A DNA stretch of 64,000 nucleotides from JBCBRD01 sp039819785 (lineage in GTDB: Bacteria > Pseudomonadota > Alphaproteobacteria > Rhizobiales > Hyphomicrobiaceae): contig JBCBRH010000006.1 in assembly GCA_039819785.1 (NCBI GenBank), forward strand, positions 1 through 64,000, read 5' to 3'. Made by a program: the position numbers and the translations under genes. Positions 8,049 to 17,283 of this stretch are shown here, piece after piece (the stretch's first letter is position 1; each line of letters opens with the position of its first letter). Below the pieces are notes generated by a model that was given only the letters and a program-made list of their open reading frames with translations, ran no database searches and was not told the DNA's origin.

Positions 8049-8876
8049 ATGCCCGCAACGACGACCAGCAAACGCTCAACCTGCGTAGCCCTGACATTCA
8101 GCATGCTCATGATGGCCCCGGTCTTCGATCTGCCCGCCACAGCGCAGGACATGACACAATACCTCGACCTCAAGTCGGCTGAGTTCACCACAGCTGAAAT
8201 GACAAGGGCTCAGGTCGAAATCCTGATTCAGCAAGCGACACCAGAAAAGCCACTCGACCTGTCTGCCAAAAGACTGAACGGCATCGACCTATCGGGCCTC
8301 AATCTCACGGGCGCAAACCTGCAAGCCGCAAGGCTAAACGGCACCAACCTCAAGAACGCCGTCCTAGACAGCGCGGTGCTTGATCAAGCCTGGGCACTTA
8401 AGGCGGATCTATCCGGTGCGTCGCTCAAGAATGCCAGCCTGTTCTCGACCCAGTTGATGGATGCCACGATGGTCGGGGTGAACTTCGAAGGTGCCCGCGT
8501 TGCAGCCGACATGTCCCGCGCCAACTTGAAAAACGCAAACTTCACAAACGCTAATCTGTCACCTGACATGACCAACCAATCGATGGGCCTCATGCGCGGT
8601 GTGTTGAAATCAGCGAACCTCGAAAGTGCTTCCTTCGAGAATGCCGACATGTCCCGTGTCGTTCTCGAATATGCCTCGCTGCGCGGCGCCAACCTATCGA
8701 ACGCCAAGTTGAATGGCAGTGAGATCGGCGGCGCTGATCTGCGTGGAGCAAATATTTCGGGCGCTGACTTTGCCGACGCCGACGTCAATTCCGCCAAGCT
8801 GTTCGACCTCGTGGGAAAAGACAAAGCCTTGCACTTTGACCAGATGAAAAACGTCGACCGTGCGTTTACCGACTGA
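8049..8876 (+). CDS. Exported pentapeptide-repeat protein
   Basis: 275 residues from the ATG at 8049, chosen because GGAGC lies upstream and a signal peptide follows (KRSTCVALTFSMLMMAPVF ... ATAQ). The longer open frame upstream is only a translation of the palindromic repeat. After a short linker comes a run of A(D/N)LxX pentapeptides from about residue 75 to 260 (LDLSAKRLNGIDLSGLNLTG, GADLRGANISGADF), interrupted by a less regular stretch (DMTNQSMGLMRG). These form a square right-handed beta-helix, here presumably periplasmic. The 3-prime end overlaps the convergent DUF1194 gene by 11 bp. Function unknown. Confidence 0.85.
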   Translation: MPATTTSKRSTCVALTFSMLMMAPVFDLPATAQDMTQYLDLKSAEFTTAEMTRAQVEILIQQATPEKPLDLSAKRLNGIDLSGLNLTGANLQAARLNGTNLKNAVLDSAVLDQAWALKADLSGASLKNASLFSTQLMDATMVGVNFEGARVAADMSRANLKNANFTNANLSPDMTNQSMGLMRGVLKSANLESASFENADMSRVVLEYASLRGANLSNAKLNGSEIGGADLRGANISGADFADADVNSAKLFDLVGKDKALHFDQMKNVDRAFTD

Positions 8877-9663
8877 TCAGCCGGCCATCAGGGCGGTTAC
8901 GGCCCGCGTACTCCCGCCCAATCTGGTCGGGACCGAACGTAATCTCCACAACGAACTTCTGACGGATCGCCCGTCCAAAATCCTCAAATCCGTTAGCCGG
9001 CAAGATAAACGAACCCACGCCGCCCTTGACGTTTTCCGTATACCACTGTTCCAACGTGTCCTTTTGAGATCCACTCAAGATCGGCAACCCGTTGATCGTC
9101 GTGCCGTAGCTTGCCAACTCATCGCGGATTGCCGCCACCGGCTGATCAGGGTTGCAGTTGTCTCGGCCATCTCCTGACACGTCGACGACAGACCTGAATG
9201 AATTCACGGGTGTCTGCGGCAACACCTTGTCGGTGACAAACCGCAACATCCGCGCCATGCAAGTAAACTCACCGCCGTATCGCGGCAATCGCCTAACCCT
9301 TTGAGCAACCCCGCGCGCCTCCTCCGGACTTGAAATCATCATCCATGGCAACGCGATTTCGGGCTTGTCTGACCATGCAACGATGGACACCAGAATGGCC
9401 GACCGAGGGCCGTTCAAAATCGCCGATATCACGCCGGGGTCTTCCAGCGCATCGGCGATCCCCTTCAACTGAAGCCGGTAGCGCTTATCATCGACGGAAT
9501 TAGAGACATCAACGGCGACGACAAGCGCCGTATCAACATCTCGCAGCTGCGAGACGGCCCCCACTGGCGCGACAAAGCCACGAAGCGCAAACCCAGACAA
9601 CGCCACGAGGGCGGCAAACAGCAGTGCCAACCAAAGTCTATTGCTCGCCCAAGCAGGTCGCAT
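8866..9663 (-). CDS. DUF1194 von Willebrand factor A-like exported protein
   Basis: 265 residues. The ATG at 9663 overlaps the stop of the upstream pentapeptide gene as TGATG, so the pair is coupled; a GTG one codon earlier is possible. An N-terminal hydrophobic stretch (LWLALLFAALVALSGFAL) acts as signal or anchor. The body is a vWA-like domain: DTALVVAVDVSNSVDD carries the DxSxS metal-site pattern, and VVDVSGDGRDNC the second site. DUF1194 proteins are widespread in alphaproteobacteria without known function. Sits between two exported pentapeptide-repeat genes. Confidence 0.85.
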   Translation of the reverse strand: MRPAWASNRLWLALLFAALVALSGFALRGFVAPVGAVSQLRDVDTALVVAVDVSNSVDDKRYRLQLKGIADALEDPGVISAILNGPRSAILVSIVAWSDKPEIALPWMMISSPEEARGVAQRVRRLPRYGGEFTCMARMLRFVTDKVLPQTPVNSFRSVVDVSGDGRDNCNPDQPVAAIRDELASYGTTINGLPILSGSQKDTLEQWYTENVKGGVGSFILPANGFEDFGRAIRQKFVVEITFGPDQIGREYAGRNRPDGRLISR

Positions 9664-10571
9664 CACTGGGCGACCTTCTCCGCGTCAGTCGCGGCGTCCT
9701 TAACGAGACCACTCAGCGCGATGTTCAAACCCTTGGCCGTCTCCAAACCCTTCACACCAGTCAGGTTAGCCCCATCGATGATGGCATCGGTGAAATTTGC
9801 ACCGGTCACATCTGCGCCGGCGAAATTTGCGCGCGTCAGGTTGGCCCGCTTGAAGTTCGCACCTGTCAGATCGGCATCAACAAATGTACTGAAGTCCAAA
9901 ACAGCTTGGGTGAAATTCGTCGAACGGGCAACTGCACCGGTGAAGTCCGCAGCAGTCATCTGCGTTCTCCCGACGGTTCCAATCGTGTCGGGGCGATCCC
10001 GCAGCGGCGAAAAGTCGGCATCCGTCAAATCCGCACCACGGAAATTGATGTTCTTGAAGAAACCGATCAGCCGTGCGTTCACCAGCCGAGCATTGGTAAA
10101 CCGCGCCACATCGTAAGACGAAAACGCAAGCGTTGCGAAAATGTTGGGGCGTAGCAGTGTGGCTTCTTCGAGGTTGGCTTCGCTGAAATTGGTCCGTATG
10201 AGCGTCGCGCGATCCAGCCGCGTTTCAGACAGGTTGGCACCAATGAGATTCGCGCCCGTCAGGTCGCTGCCATACAGATCAGCACCGGTGAGATCAGCAC
10301 CTTTGAAATCGAGCCCGGCCAAATCCATGAATGACAGATCCATGTCCGTGAACGCGGGCGGCTGACCCGGCTTGGCCTGATGCAGTTGCATGGTCACATC
10401 ACGCGTCGAAAGTTCAGCGGCTTGCGCAGAAGCACCTGGCAGGCTGGCGAACGCACCCAACCCCAGAAGGACAAACAAGTATCCAACCAACGGTGACGAT
10501 TGTCGCCCATTCGCGTGTTGGAGAACGCGGTCATGCAACGGTCGAGATGTACAGCCCTGCTCAATGATCAA
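9663..10571 (-). CDS. Exported pentapeptide-repeat protein
   Basis: 302 residues starting at TTG 10571, supported by GGGAGG seven bases upstream; no in-frame ATG precedes the signal sequence. The hydrophobic core LVGYLFVLLGLGAFASL ends near ASAQAAE. The mature start STRDVTMQLHQAKPGQPP leads into MDLSFMDLAGLDFKGADLTG and a long pentapeptide beta-helix with one irregular patch (FSPLRDRPDTIGTVG). The N-terminal plan parallels the other pentapeptide protein at 8049-8876. Proteins of this type occur near C1 genes in methylotrophs in my recollection, but no activity is established. Upstream gene of a two-gene operon with DUF1194. Confidence 0.85.
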   Translation of the reverse strand: MIIEQGCTSRPLHDRVLQHANGRQSSPLVGYLFVLLGLGAFASLPGASAQAAELSTRDVTMQLHQAKPGQPPAFTDMDLSFMDLAGLDFKGADLTGADLYGSDLTGANLIGANLSETRLDRATLIRTNFSEANLEEATLLRPNIFATLAFSSYDVARFTNARLVNARLIGFFKNINFRGADLTDADFSPLRDRPDTIGTVGRTQMTAADFTGAVARSTNFTQAVLDFSTFVDADLTGANFKRANLTRANFAGADVTGANFTDAIIDGANLTGVKGLETAKGLNIALSGLVKDAATDAEKVAQ

Positions 10572-10903
10572 CGATGCGCCTCCCGCCGAATTGAAAACCC
10601 CCGCACATCATGCGTTGGCCCGTGCGTTGTCTGCACGAACGAGTGTGCGGGTGATTGGTCCGCTTTGGCAAGCCTCGCGAGCCTCTTACAACGCAACGTT
10701 TATGTTACGGGGCTTATCGGAAACAGGATCAAAAAAGCGCGCAACCCCAACCGGTTAACGCGCCATATGCTGCCAGCCTGCTGCACGGAGGCCATGGACC
10801 TGACACTGCGCAGTGCTGGAGAGAACAAATGACTCCCAACCGGTTGCAGCGAACGACTCCCAGTCCCGCCAACATATTGAAAACAAACAGTTTTATAGGT
10901 TCT
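10572..10903. other. Intergenic region, no gene seen
   Basis: About 330 bp between the pentapeptide gene start and tRNA-Glu. Open frames here are short and lack start signals. It should contain the promoter of the pentapeptide/DUF1194 pair (the GGGAGG site is at its left edge). I see no terminator or repeat. Confidence 0.5.
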
Positions 10904-10978
10904 TGGCACTCCCTAGGGGAATCGAACCCCTCTTTCCAGAATGAAAATCTGGCGTCCTAACCGATAGACGAAGGGAGC
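10904..10978 (-). tRNA. tRNA-Glu (anticodon UUC), CCA encoded
   Basis: Complete cloverleaf read on the minus strand: acceptor GCTCCCT, D arm GTCTATCGGTTAGGAC, anticodon stem CCAGA/TCTGG around loop TTTTCAT (anticodon TTC), T arm AGGGG-TTCGATT-CCCCT, 3-prime acceptor AGGGAGT, discriminator G and encoded CCA. The first pair is G1-U72 rather than the usual G1-C72. No other tRNA lies nearby. Decodes GAA and GAG. Confidence 0.97.
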
Positions 10979-11116
10979 GCGCGAGCCGGGTTTATATGAA
11001 CATTCGAAGCGCTTTGCAAGCCGCCATCCATGAAACCCGACGGGCACGATTGTCACGCCGCAGTGCGCAGGACGGCAAGGGTCAATTCACACAATCCGCC
11101 ACAGCCCACCAACGAA

Positions 11117-13051
11117 TCATCTGCGCTGTTTGCGCGGATCGGCGACATCTTCGATCATCAGCTCGATCTTTTTGCGACCACCCCACGTGTCCAGCCGCAA
11201 ATGACCAGCGACATGCACCGGCATACCGCCGTTTTCCATCAGCGCCTGGCCAATGGGTTCTCCAGCCGCTCTGAACGCAATGCCCTCAAGCCGGGAGCCA
11301 TCACCGCCTTCCAGGACGCAGCGCACATGCGTTTCACCAACAATCTTGGCAAACTTCACACGGGCGGCCGGGAAAACGAAACGCGGTTGTGGGTTGCCTT
11401 GGCCAAACGGACCCGCGCGGTCGATCAATGACAACAGATCTTCCTTCGCCGCCGATGGCAACAAGGCTCCGTCAATCTCAAGACCAGCCATTGCCCGTGC
11501 CTCACTCGCCGTTTCGGTCAGCGCCCCTGCGAAATAGCTTTCAAGTTCGGCCAACTTGTCTTCCGCAACCGTCAATCCCGCGGCCATCGCGTGTCCACCA
11601 CCCTTGATCAACAGCCCTTCATCGACGGCCTGCCGCACAGCCCCTCCGATGTCGACACCCGCGACTGAACGCAACGAACCAGTCCCGGACCGCGCGCCGG
11701 TTGTAGCATCCTTGGTCCATGACAAAACGCATGATGGGCGATGAAACCGCTCAGTCAGCCGGCTGGCAACCAGCCCGACAATCCCCTTATGCCACTCCTC
11801 CGAGCCGACCAGCACAAGCGGGATGTCAGGTGTCTCTTCGACGATTTGCTCGGCCCGCGCCATGGCATCTTCAAGCGTTTGCTGCTCGATCGCCTTGCGC
11901 TCCTTGTTAAGCCGATCCAGCAGCGCCGCGATCTTATCGGCCTCGCCGTGATGGGTCGTCGACAGCAGTGTGGCACCAAGCCCGCTATCGCCAATCCGAC
12001 CGCCGGCGTTGATCCGTGGGCCAAGAATATATCCGAGGTGATACGGCGTCGGCGTCTGGTCCAGACCGGCCGCATCGAACAGCGCACGCAACCCGATATT
12101 TCGACGCCCGCGCATCACATGCAGACCCTTGGTGACGTAAGCCCGGTTCAACCCGACGAGCGGCACGACATCACACACAGTCGCTAGCGCCACGAGATCC
12201 AGTTCGTTCAGCAGCGCAGGATCGCCGAACTTGGCCGGATAGACGCCACGGGCCCTCAACACCCGCGCGGTGGCCACCATCACTAGGAAAACCACGCCAG
12301 CGGCACACAAATGTCCCTGGTCCGACAAATCATCCTGACGGTTAGGGTTCACGACGGCGTGGACGTCCGGCAGGGTCTCATTCGATTGGTGATGGTCGAT
12401 GACGAGCACATCGGTCCCGGTGTCCTTGGCAGCGGCCAGCGGCTCAAAACTGGTGGTTCCGCAATCGACCGTGACGATCAGTTTGGCCCCATCGGCGATG
12501 AGTTCTTTGATCGCATTGGCGTTCGGCCCATAGCCTTCACGAAGCCGATCGGGAATATAGATGCGCGCATCAATGCCGTGATGGGCCAAAAAGCGCTTCA
12601 TCAGCGCAGACGAACACGCCCCGTCGACGTCATAGTCACCGAACACGGCAACGTTTTCACCAGCTTCAATGGCGTCCGCAAGACGCTCAGCCGTCTTGTC
12701 CATGTCTTTTAGCACGCTTGGATCAGGCATAAGCGCCTTCAGCGTCGGGTCGAGAAATGTCTCCACATCATCAAGCCCGACCGAGCGTGCAGCCAGAACA
12801 CGTCCGAGAATTTCGGGGAGATCATGACGCTGGCAGATCGCCTGCGCTCGGGCCTGGCCGGCAAGCCCGCCACCTGTTGCTGCACCACCAGCACCGGATG
12901 CCACGCCGGCCTGGGCCAGCCGATCGACCCAGCCGTACCCCCGTGCCGATTGCGATACGCCGAGAAACAGGCCATCGCCCGCATCCGTATCATCGAAGAG
13001 TTTCTCAGCTGCACCCATCGCACACCACGCCCCAATTGTTTCACCCATCAT
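11117..13051 (-). CDS. recJ: Single-stranded-DNA-specific exonuclease RecJ
   Basis: 644 residues, usual alphaproteobacterial length. DHH phosphoesterase motifs are clear: AVFGDYDVDGACSSALMKRF near residue 115, LIVTVDCGTTS, and VLVIDHHQSNETLPDVHAVV near 215; the DHHA1 motif GGGHAMAAGLT is near residue 490 and the OB-type C-terminal region follows. Degrades single-stranded DNA 5-prime to 3-prime in RecF-pathway and mismatch repair. The ATG pair at 13051 begins the open frame; MGAAEKLF eleven codons on is an alternative. Last gene of the minus-strand series aminotransferase-hom-glpX-recJ, a conserved alphaproteobacterial order. Confidence 0.95.
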   Translation of the reverse strand: MMGETIGAWCAMGAAEKLFDDTDAGDGLFLGVSQSARGYGWVDRLAQAGVASGAGGAATGGGLAGQARAQAICQRHDLPEILGRVLAARSVGLDDVETFLDPTLKALMPDPSVLKDMDKTAERLADAIEAGENVAVFGDYDVDGACSSALMKRFLAHHGIDARIYIPDRLREGYGPNANAIKELIADGAKLIVTVDCGTTSFEPLAAAKDTGTDVLVIDHHQSNETLPDVHAVVNPNRQDDLSDQGHLCAAGVVFLVMVATARVLRARGVYPAKFGDPALLNELDLVALATVCDVVPLVGLNRAYVTKGLHVMRGRRNIGLRALFDAAGLDQTPTPYHLGYILGPRINAGGRIGDSGLGATLLSTTHHGEADKIAALLDRLNKERKAIEQQTLEDAMARAEQIVEETPDIPLVLVGSEEWHKGIVGLVASRLTERFHRPSCVLSWTKDATTGARSGTGSLRSVAGVDIGGAVRQAVDEGLLIKGGGHAMAAGLTVAEDKLAELESYFAGALTETASEARAMAGLEIDGALLPSAAKEDLLSLIDRAGPFGQGNPQPRFVFPAARVKFAKIVGETHVRCVLEGGDGSRLEGIAFRAAGEPIGQALMENGGMPVHVAGHLRLDTWGGRKKIELMIEDVADPRKQRR

Positions 13052-13158
13052 CTCATCAGATTCGGGTCAAAACCGTGAGCGTGGATAGATGCCGATGCAC
13101 CCCGCCTGTGCGTAACCTCACAATCTTGGAACTGCAGGGTTCGCTAGACGAAATCCCC

Positions 13159-14109
13159 TCACCCCTTCGGATGAAGCGTCCGTACATACCGCTGCGTGCC
13201 GGTGGACGAATGCATCACAAGCGTCTCGGTTTCGACGTAGTCGCCAAGATCGCGCACACCCGACAACATCGACCCGCCTGTCACGCCCGTTGCCGAAAAT
13301 ATGCAGTCGCCTGCTGCCATGTCTTCGAGCGTCAGTTTCGCATTGATATCGGCAATACCCATCTTCTTCGCCCGTTCGATCTCTTCGTCTTCCTCAGGCA
13401 GCAACCGGCCCTGGATCTGACCGCCAACGCATTTCAGCGCCGCTGCCGCGAGCACACCTTCCGGTGCGCCACCTGAGCCCATGTAGATGTCAACGCCAGT
13501 CTCATCCGGGTCGGCCGTCCAGATGACGCCTGCAATGTCGCCATCGGAAATCAGCTGAACCGCAGCACCAGCCGCCCGCACGTCCGCAATCAACTGTTCG
13601 TGGCGATCGCGATCCAGAATGCACGCCGTTAACTGGCTGACTTCGACACCCTTTACAGCTGCGACAGCAGCCAGGTTCTCCGCAACCGACTTGTCCAGAT
13701 CAATCGTTCCGTCGGGATATCCAGGCCCGATGGCAATCTTGTCCATATACATGTCGGGAGCATGCAACAGTTTGCCCCGTTCCGAAATCGCCAGCACCGC
13801 CAACGCATTCGGCATGGCCTTAGCGCAAATCGTCGTGCCTTCCAGCGGGTCCACCGCGATATCGACGGCAGGTCCCTTGCCTGAACCCACCTCTTCGCCG
13901 ATGAACAACATGGGCGCTTCGTCCATTTCACCCTCACCAATCACCACCGTGCCAGCGATGTCCGTCTTGCCCAGTTCAGAACGCATGGCATCAACAGCGG
14001 CTTTATCGGCAGCCATCTTGTCGCCACGCCCGGTCAGCTTGGCCGCCTCGATCGCCGCCACCTCGGTCACATAGGCGATATCCAAAACCAGCCCGCGCGC
14101 TAACGTCAT
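13159..14109 (-). CDS. glpX: Class II fructose-1,6-bisphosphatase
   Basis: 316 residues from the ATG at 14109, where MTLARGLVLDIAYVTEVAAI matches the family start and AAGGAC lies about ten bases upstream. Typical GlpX features: VVIGEGEMDEAPMLFIGEEV, DIAVDPLEGTTICA (metal-binding DPLEGT), and GSGGAPEGVLAAAALKCVGG for sugar phosphate binding. Hydrolyses fructose-1,6-bisphosphate in gluconeogenesis; in a methylotroph it supports sugar synthesis from C1-derived carbon. Lies 80 bp downstream of hom. Some alphaproteobacterial versions also act on sedoheptulose-1,7-bisphosphate, which cannot be judged here. Confidence 0.95.
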   Translation of the reverse strand: MTLARGLVLDIAYVTEVAAIEAAKLTGRGDKMAADKAAVDAMRSELGKTDIAGTVVIGEGEMDEAPMLFIGEEVGSGKGPAVDIAVDPLEGTTICAKAMPNALAVLAISERGKLLHAPDMYMDKIAIGPGYPDGTIDLDKSVAENLAAVAAVKGVEVSQLTACILDRDRHEQLIADVRAAGAAVQLISDGDIAGVIWTADPDETGVDIYMGSGGAPEGVLAAAALKCVGGQIQGRLLPEEDEEIERAKKMGIADINAKLTLEDMAAGDCIFSATGVTGGSMLSGVRDLGDYVETETLVMHSSTGTQRYVRTLHPKG

Positions 14110-14189
14110 GTTTCTATTGTCCTTATTCGTGTTAATACAGCTGCCCGCATGTGCCATCCGTTGACGTTGCAACCAACCGCTAATCGATC

Positions 14190-15518
14190 CTAAAGCTGCT
14201 CGATACGGATCAACTGCGGGGCCTCGGAGAGCTTATCATCGGCCTCAATAGCGCTAAGCGCAGCCCGGATCGACTGTTCAGTCGTCTCATGGGTAATGAT
14301 GATCACGGACGCCGGTTCACCATCCGCCACGGGTTTGGTCGCCTCCGACGACGTACCAGCACGTTCGCGGCGCTGGACAATACTCTCCAATGACACATCG
14401 CGATCGCCCATGTGTTTGGCGATCACGGCCATTGCGCCCGGTTTATCGTAAACGCTCAGTCGCACGTAGTAGGCACCTCGGTGCTCACCAGGGTCAGCGC
14501 GCGTGTGATCGGTGAGCTGCTCCACAGGTGTCACGAATGGTGGAAAAACACATCCGCGCACAACATCAACGATGTCACCTGCGACGGCCGCAGCAGTCGG
14601 GTGGCCACCTGCGCCTGGGCCGACCAGCAAAACGTTGCCGGTAAAATCGCTATCGATCGCCACGCAGTTCGTAACGCCTGAGACTTCAGCAATGGCCGAG
14701 TTCTTCGCGACCATGGTCGGGTGCACGCGCGCTTCAATTCCAGACGGCGTCTGCATCGCCACACCTAACAGCTTGATCCGGTATCCAAGGTCATCCGCCG
14801 CCTCGATATCAGCCTTGGTAATCGCCTCGATCCCTTCGACGTCCACCTGATCGAACGCCACCTTCGTGCCAAACGCCAGACTGGTGAGGATGGACAGCTT
14901 GTGGGCTGTATCAAACCCGCCGATGTCAAACGTCGGATCAGCCTCCGCATAGCCCTTCGCCTGCGCATCCTTCAGCACATCTTCAAATGCGCTGCCCTTC
15001 TCCTGCATGGTCGTCAGGATGTAGTTGCAGGTCCCATTCAAGATTCCGTAGACGCGACGAAACCCGTTCGGCACCAGCGCTTCCCGCAACGCCTTAATAA
15101 CGGGAATGCCACCGGCAACAGCAGCCTCGAAATTCAGGGCAACACCGCTTTTTTCGGCAAGCTCGGCTAGCGAAACACCGTGCTTGGCGAGCAGCGCCTT
15201 GTTGGCGGTCACAACCGGTTTGCCGGCTTTCAGCGCCGCTTCCACCGACAGCCGTGCAGGCCCTTCTTCCCCGCCGATCAGCTCCACAAAACAATCGATA
15301 TCGTCTGATGCAGCCAACGCCACCGGATCGTCAAACCACGCCATACCCGATAAATCGACGCCGCGATCCTTCGATTTTGATCGCGCACTGACGGCACCGA
15401 TTGTGATCTCACGACCCAGCAAAAGCTTAAGACGAGGACCATGCGTGCCGAGAAGCTCGATCAGGCCGGTACCGACCGTTCCGAGGCCCGCAACGCCGAG
15501 GATCAGGGGCTTGGACAT
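14190..15518 (-). CDS. hom: Homoserine dehydrogenase
   Basis: 442 residues, family length. N-terminal Rossmann site GVAGLGTVGTGLIELLG, then VVTANKALLAKHGVSLAELA, the catalytic core GIPVIKALREALVPN and YILTTMQEKGSAFEDVLKDAQ, and a C-terminal ACT domain (YYVRLSVYDKPGAMAVIAKH) near residue 350 that likely mediates threonine feedback. Reduces aspartate semialdehyde to homoserine for threonine and methionine. ATG at 15518 is the first start. 100 bp after the aminotransferase gene on the same strand. metY in this window uses a product of this branch. Confidence 0.96.
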   Translation of the reverse strand: MSKPLILGVAGLGTVGTGLIELLGTHGPRLKLLLGREITIGAVSARSKSKDRGVDLSGMAWFDDPVALAASDDIDCFVELIGGEEGPARLSVEAALKAGKPVVTANKALLAKHGVSLAELAEKSGVALNFEAAVAGGIPVIKALREALVPNGFRRVYGILNGTCNYILTTMQEKGSAFEDVLKDAQAKGYAEADPTFDIGGFDTAHKLSILTSLAFGTKVAFDQVDVEGIEAITKADIEAADDLGYRIKLLGVAMQTPSGIEARVHPTMVAKNSAIAEVSGVTNCVAIDSDFTGNVLLVGPGAGGHPTAAAVAGDIVDVVRGCVFPPFVTPVEQLTDHTRADPGEHRGAYYVRLSVYDKPGAMAVIAKHMGDRDVSLESIVQRRERAGTSSEATKPVADGEPASVIIITHETTEQSIRAALSAIEADDKLSEAPQLIRIEQL

Positions 15519-15617
15519 GGATGCTCTTTAAAAGTGAAAGGAATGATGACGTGAAGGGCTGACGCGCGAATTGGCAACCGCCACAACCGTTGACTTCAAG
15601 AGCCAACGGCGCCGCGC

Positions 15618-16844
15618 TTAGCCGCTTGCGCTCTGGTTGAGCGGGATCACGTTATGCAATGGTTCCGCGCCGTGGGCGAGAAACTTCTTTAAGTTGCGGG
15701 CAGCCTGCCGGATCCGATGTTCGTTCTCCACCAGTGCAATCCGCACAAACCCCTCGCCATACTCGCCAAAGCCGAGGCCCGGAGAAACAGCCAGATCGGC
15801 CTTCTCGATGAGCAACTTGGAAAACGCCACAGACCCCATGGCCCGAAACGGTTCAGGGATCGGCGCCCAGCAAAACATCGTCGCAGGTGGCGGAGGAATA
15901 TCCCATCCCGCACGCCCAAAAGCTTCAACAAGACAGTCCCGGCGTTTCTTATAGGTTTCACGGATCTCGACGACACAATCCTGCGGACCATTCAGGGCGG
16001 CCGCAGCCGCCACCTGGATCGGCGTAAACGCACCATAATCCAGGTAGGATTTCACCCGCGCCAGGGCATCGATAAGCCTTGGGTTCCCCACGGCAAATCC
16101 CATCCGCCAGCCTGGCATGTTGTAGGTCTTTGACAGCGAAGTGAACTCAACCGCGATATCGACTGCCCCGGGCACCTGGAGGACCGATGGCGGCGGATTG
16201 TTCTCATAATAGATTTCCGAGTAGGCAACATCCGATAAAATGATCAGATCCAGCCGCTTCGCCAGTTCAACAGCCTTGGTATAAAACTCAAGGTCGGCGA
16301 CCATCGCCGTCGGGTTGGACGGAAAAGACAGCACCAACGCCAACGGCTTGGGGATCGAATGCTTGCAGGCCCGTTCGACAGCCGCCAGGAAGTCATCACC
16401 ATTGCCAGCCGGGATATGTCGGATCGCAGCGCCTGAAATGATGAATCCGAATTCATGGATGGGGTACGTAGGGTTGGGCACCAATATCACGTCGCCAGGC
16501 GCGGTGATCGCCTGCGCCATGTTGGCAAACCCCTCTTTGGAGCCCAGCGTTGCGACCACTTGGGTATCAGGATCAAGCTCCACACCGAACCGGCGCGCAT
16601 AGTACGCGGCTTGTGCCCGCCTCAGGCCAATGATGCCTTTTGAGACCGAGTACCGGCTGGTTTGCGGTTTGCCGACCGTCTCAACAAGCTTATCGACAAT
16701 GTGCTGCGGTGTCGGCAGGTCCGGATTACCCATGCCCAGATCGATGATATCAGCACCACCGGCACGCGCGGAGGCCTTAAGGCGGTTCACCTCGGCAAAT
16801 ACGTAAGGTGGCAATCGCTTCACGCGATGAAATTCTTCAATCAC
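15618..16844 (-). CDS. Class I/II PLP aminotransferase, AlaC/LL-DAP aminotransferase-like
   Basis: 408 residues from a GTG (16844) with GGAAGAGA upstream. Fold-type I aminotransferase: DIIDLGMGNPDLPTPQHIVD at the start, YSVSKGIIGLRRAQAAYY, PNPTYPIHEFGF, and the PLP lysine in SLSKTYNMPGWRMGF near residue 235. This subgroup beside hom is usually annotated alanine-synthesising transaminase or LL-diaminopimelate aminotransferase. Here it probably transaminates alanine, glutamate or a related amino acid, and the exact substrate cannot be read from sequence. First gene of the series leading to hom, glpX and recJ. Confidence 0.88.
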   Translation of the reverse strand: MIEEFHRVKRLPPYVFAEVNRLKASARAGGADIIDLGMGNPDLPTPQHIVDKLVETVGKPQTSRYSVSKGIIGLRRAQAAYYARRFGVELDPDTQVVATLGSKEGFANMAQAITAPGDVILVPNPTYPIHEFGFIISGAAIRHIPAGNGDDFLAAVERACKHSIPKPLALVLSFPSNPTAMVADLEFYTKAVELAKRLDLIILSDVAYSEIYYENNPPPSVLQVPGAVDIAVEFTSLSKTYNMPGWRMGFAVGNPRLIDALARVKSYLDYGAFTPIQVAAAAALNGPQDCVVEIRETYKKRRDCLVEAFGRAGWDIPPPPATMFCWAPIPEPFRAMGSVAFSKLLIEKADLAVSPGLGFGEYGEGFVRIALVENEHRIRQAARNLKKFLAHGAEPLHNVIPLNQSASG

Positions 16845-17283
16845 CGTCGGGTCTCTTCCATTAGCTTGTTTGACCGTCCATCAACCGGACAGAACACCTA
16901 CAATATCATCGGCTTGGCATCCGTAGAATGTGCCAACAGATTATCGTATCTCTGGCGTCGGTATCAGGGGCAGCCGGGCAGTTCTAGCATTCAGCAACAA
17001 AAGGTCCACATGGCGGCGCCAACATGGGCTCGTTTCCAGCAACAGGTCACTCTATCGCACTGCACCATCGCAACAACCGCACCCCTAGCCCTTCGTTGTC
17101 TTGCAGAACCGCTCGCTTTTATTGTCTAACAAAGAGGAAATGGAACGCCAAAACCCGGTTCTGTGTTGATCCCGCACGAAAATAAGCCGCGCGCGAGATG
17201 AGACGACATCCTGTCTGATTGCGCCGGACAGATATAATAGTCACCAGAACAGCGCCAGAACACCAGAGGTTCAACGCACGACC
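16845..17283. other. Divergent intergenic region upstream of phaC
   Basis: 439 bp between the divergent aminotransferase gene and phaC. No convincing gene. A perfect TATAAT stands at 17233-17238, about 45 bp before the phaC ATG and on its strand, but without a good TTGACA-like element at the right distance, so it is only a candidate -10 box. Confidence 0.4.
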
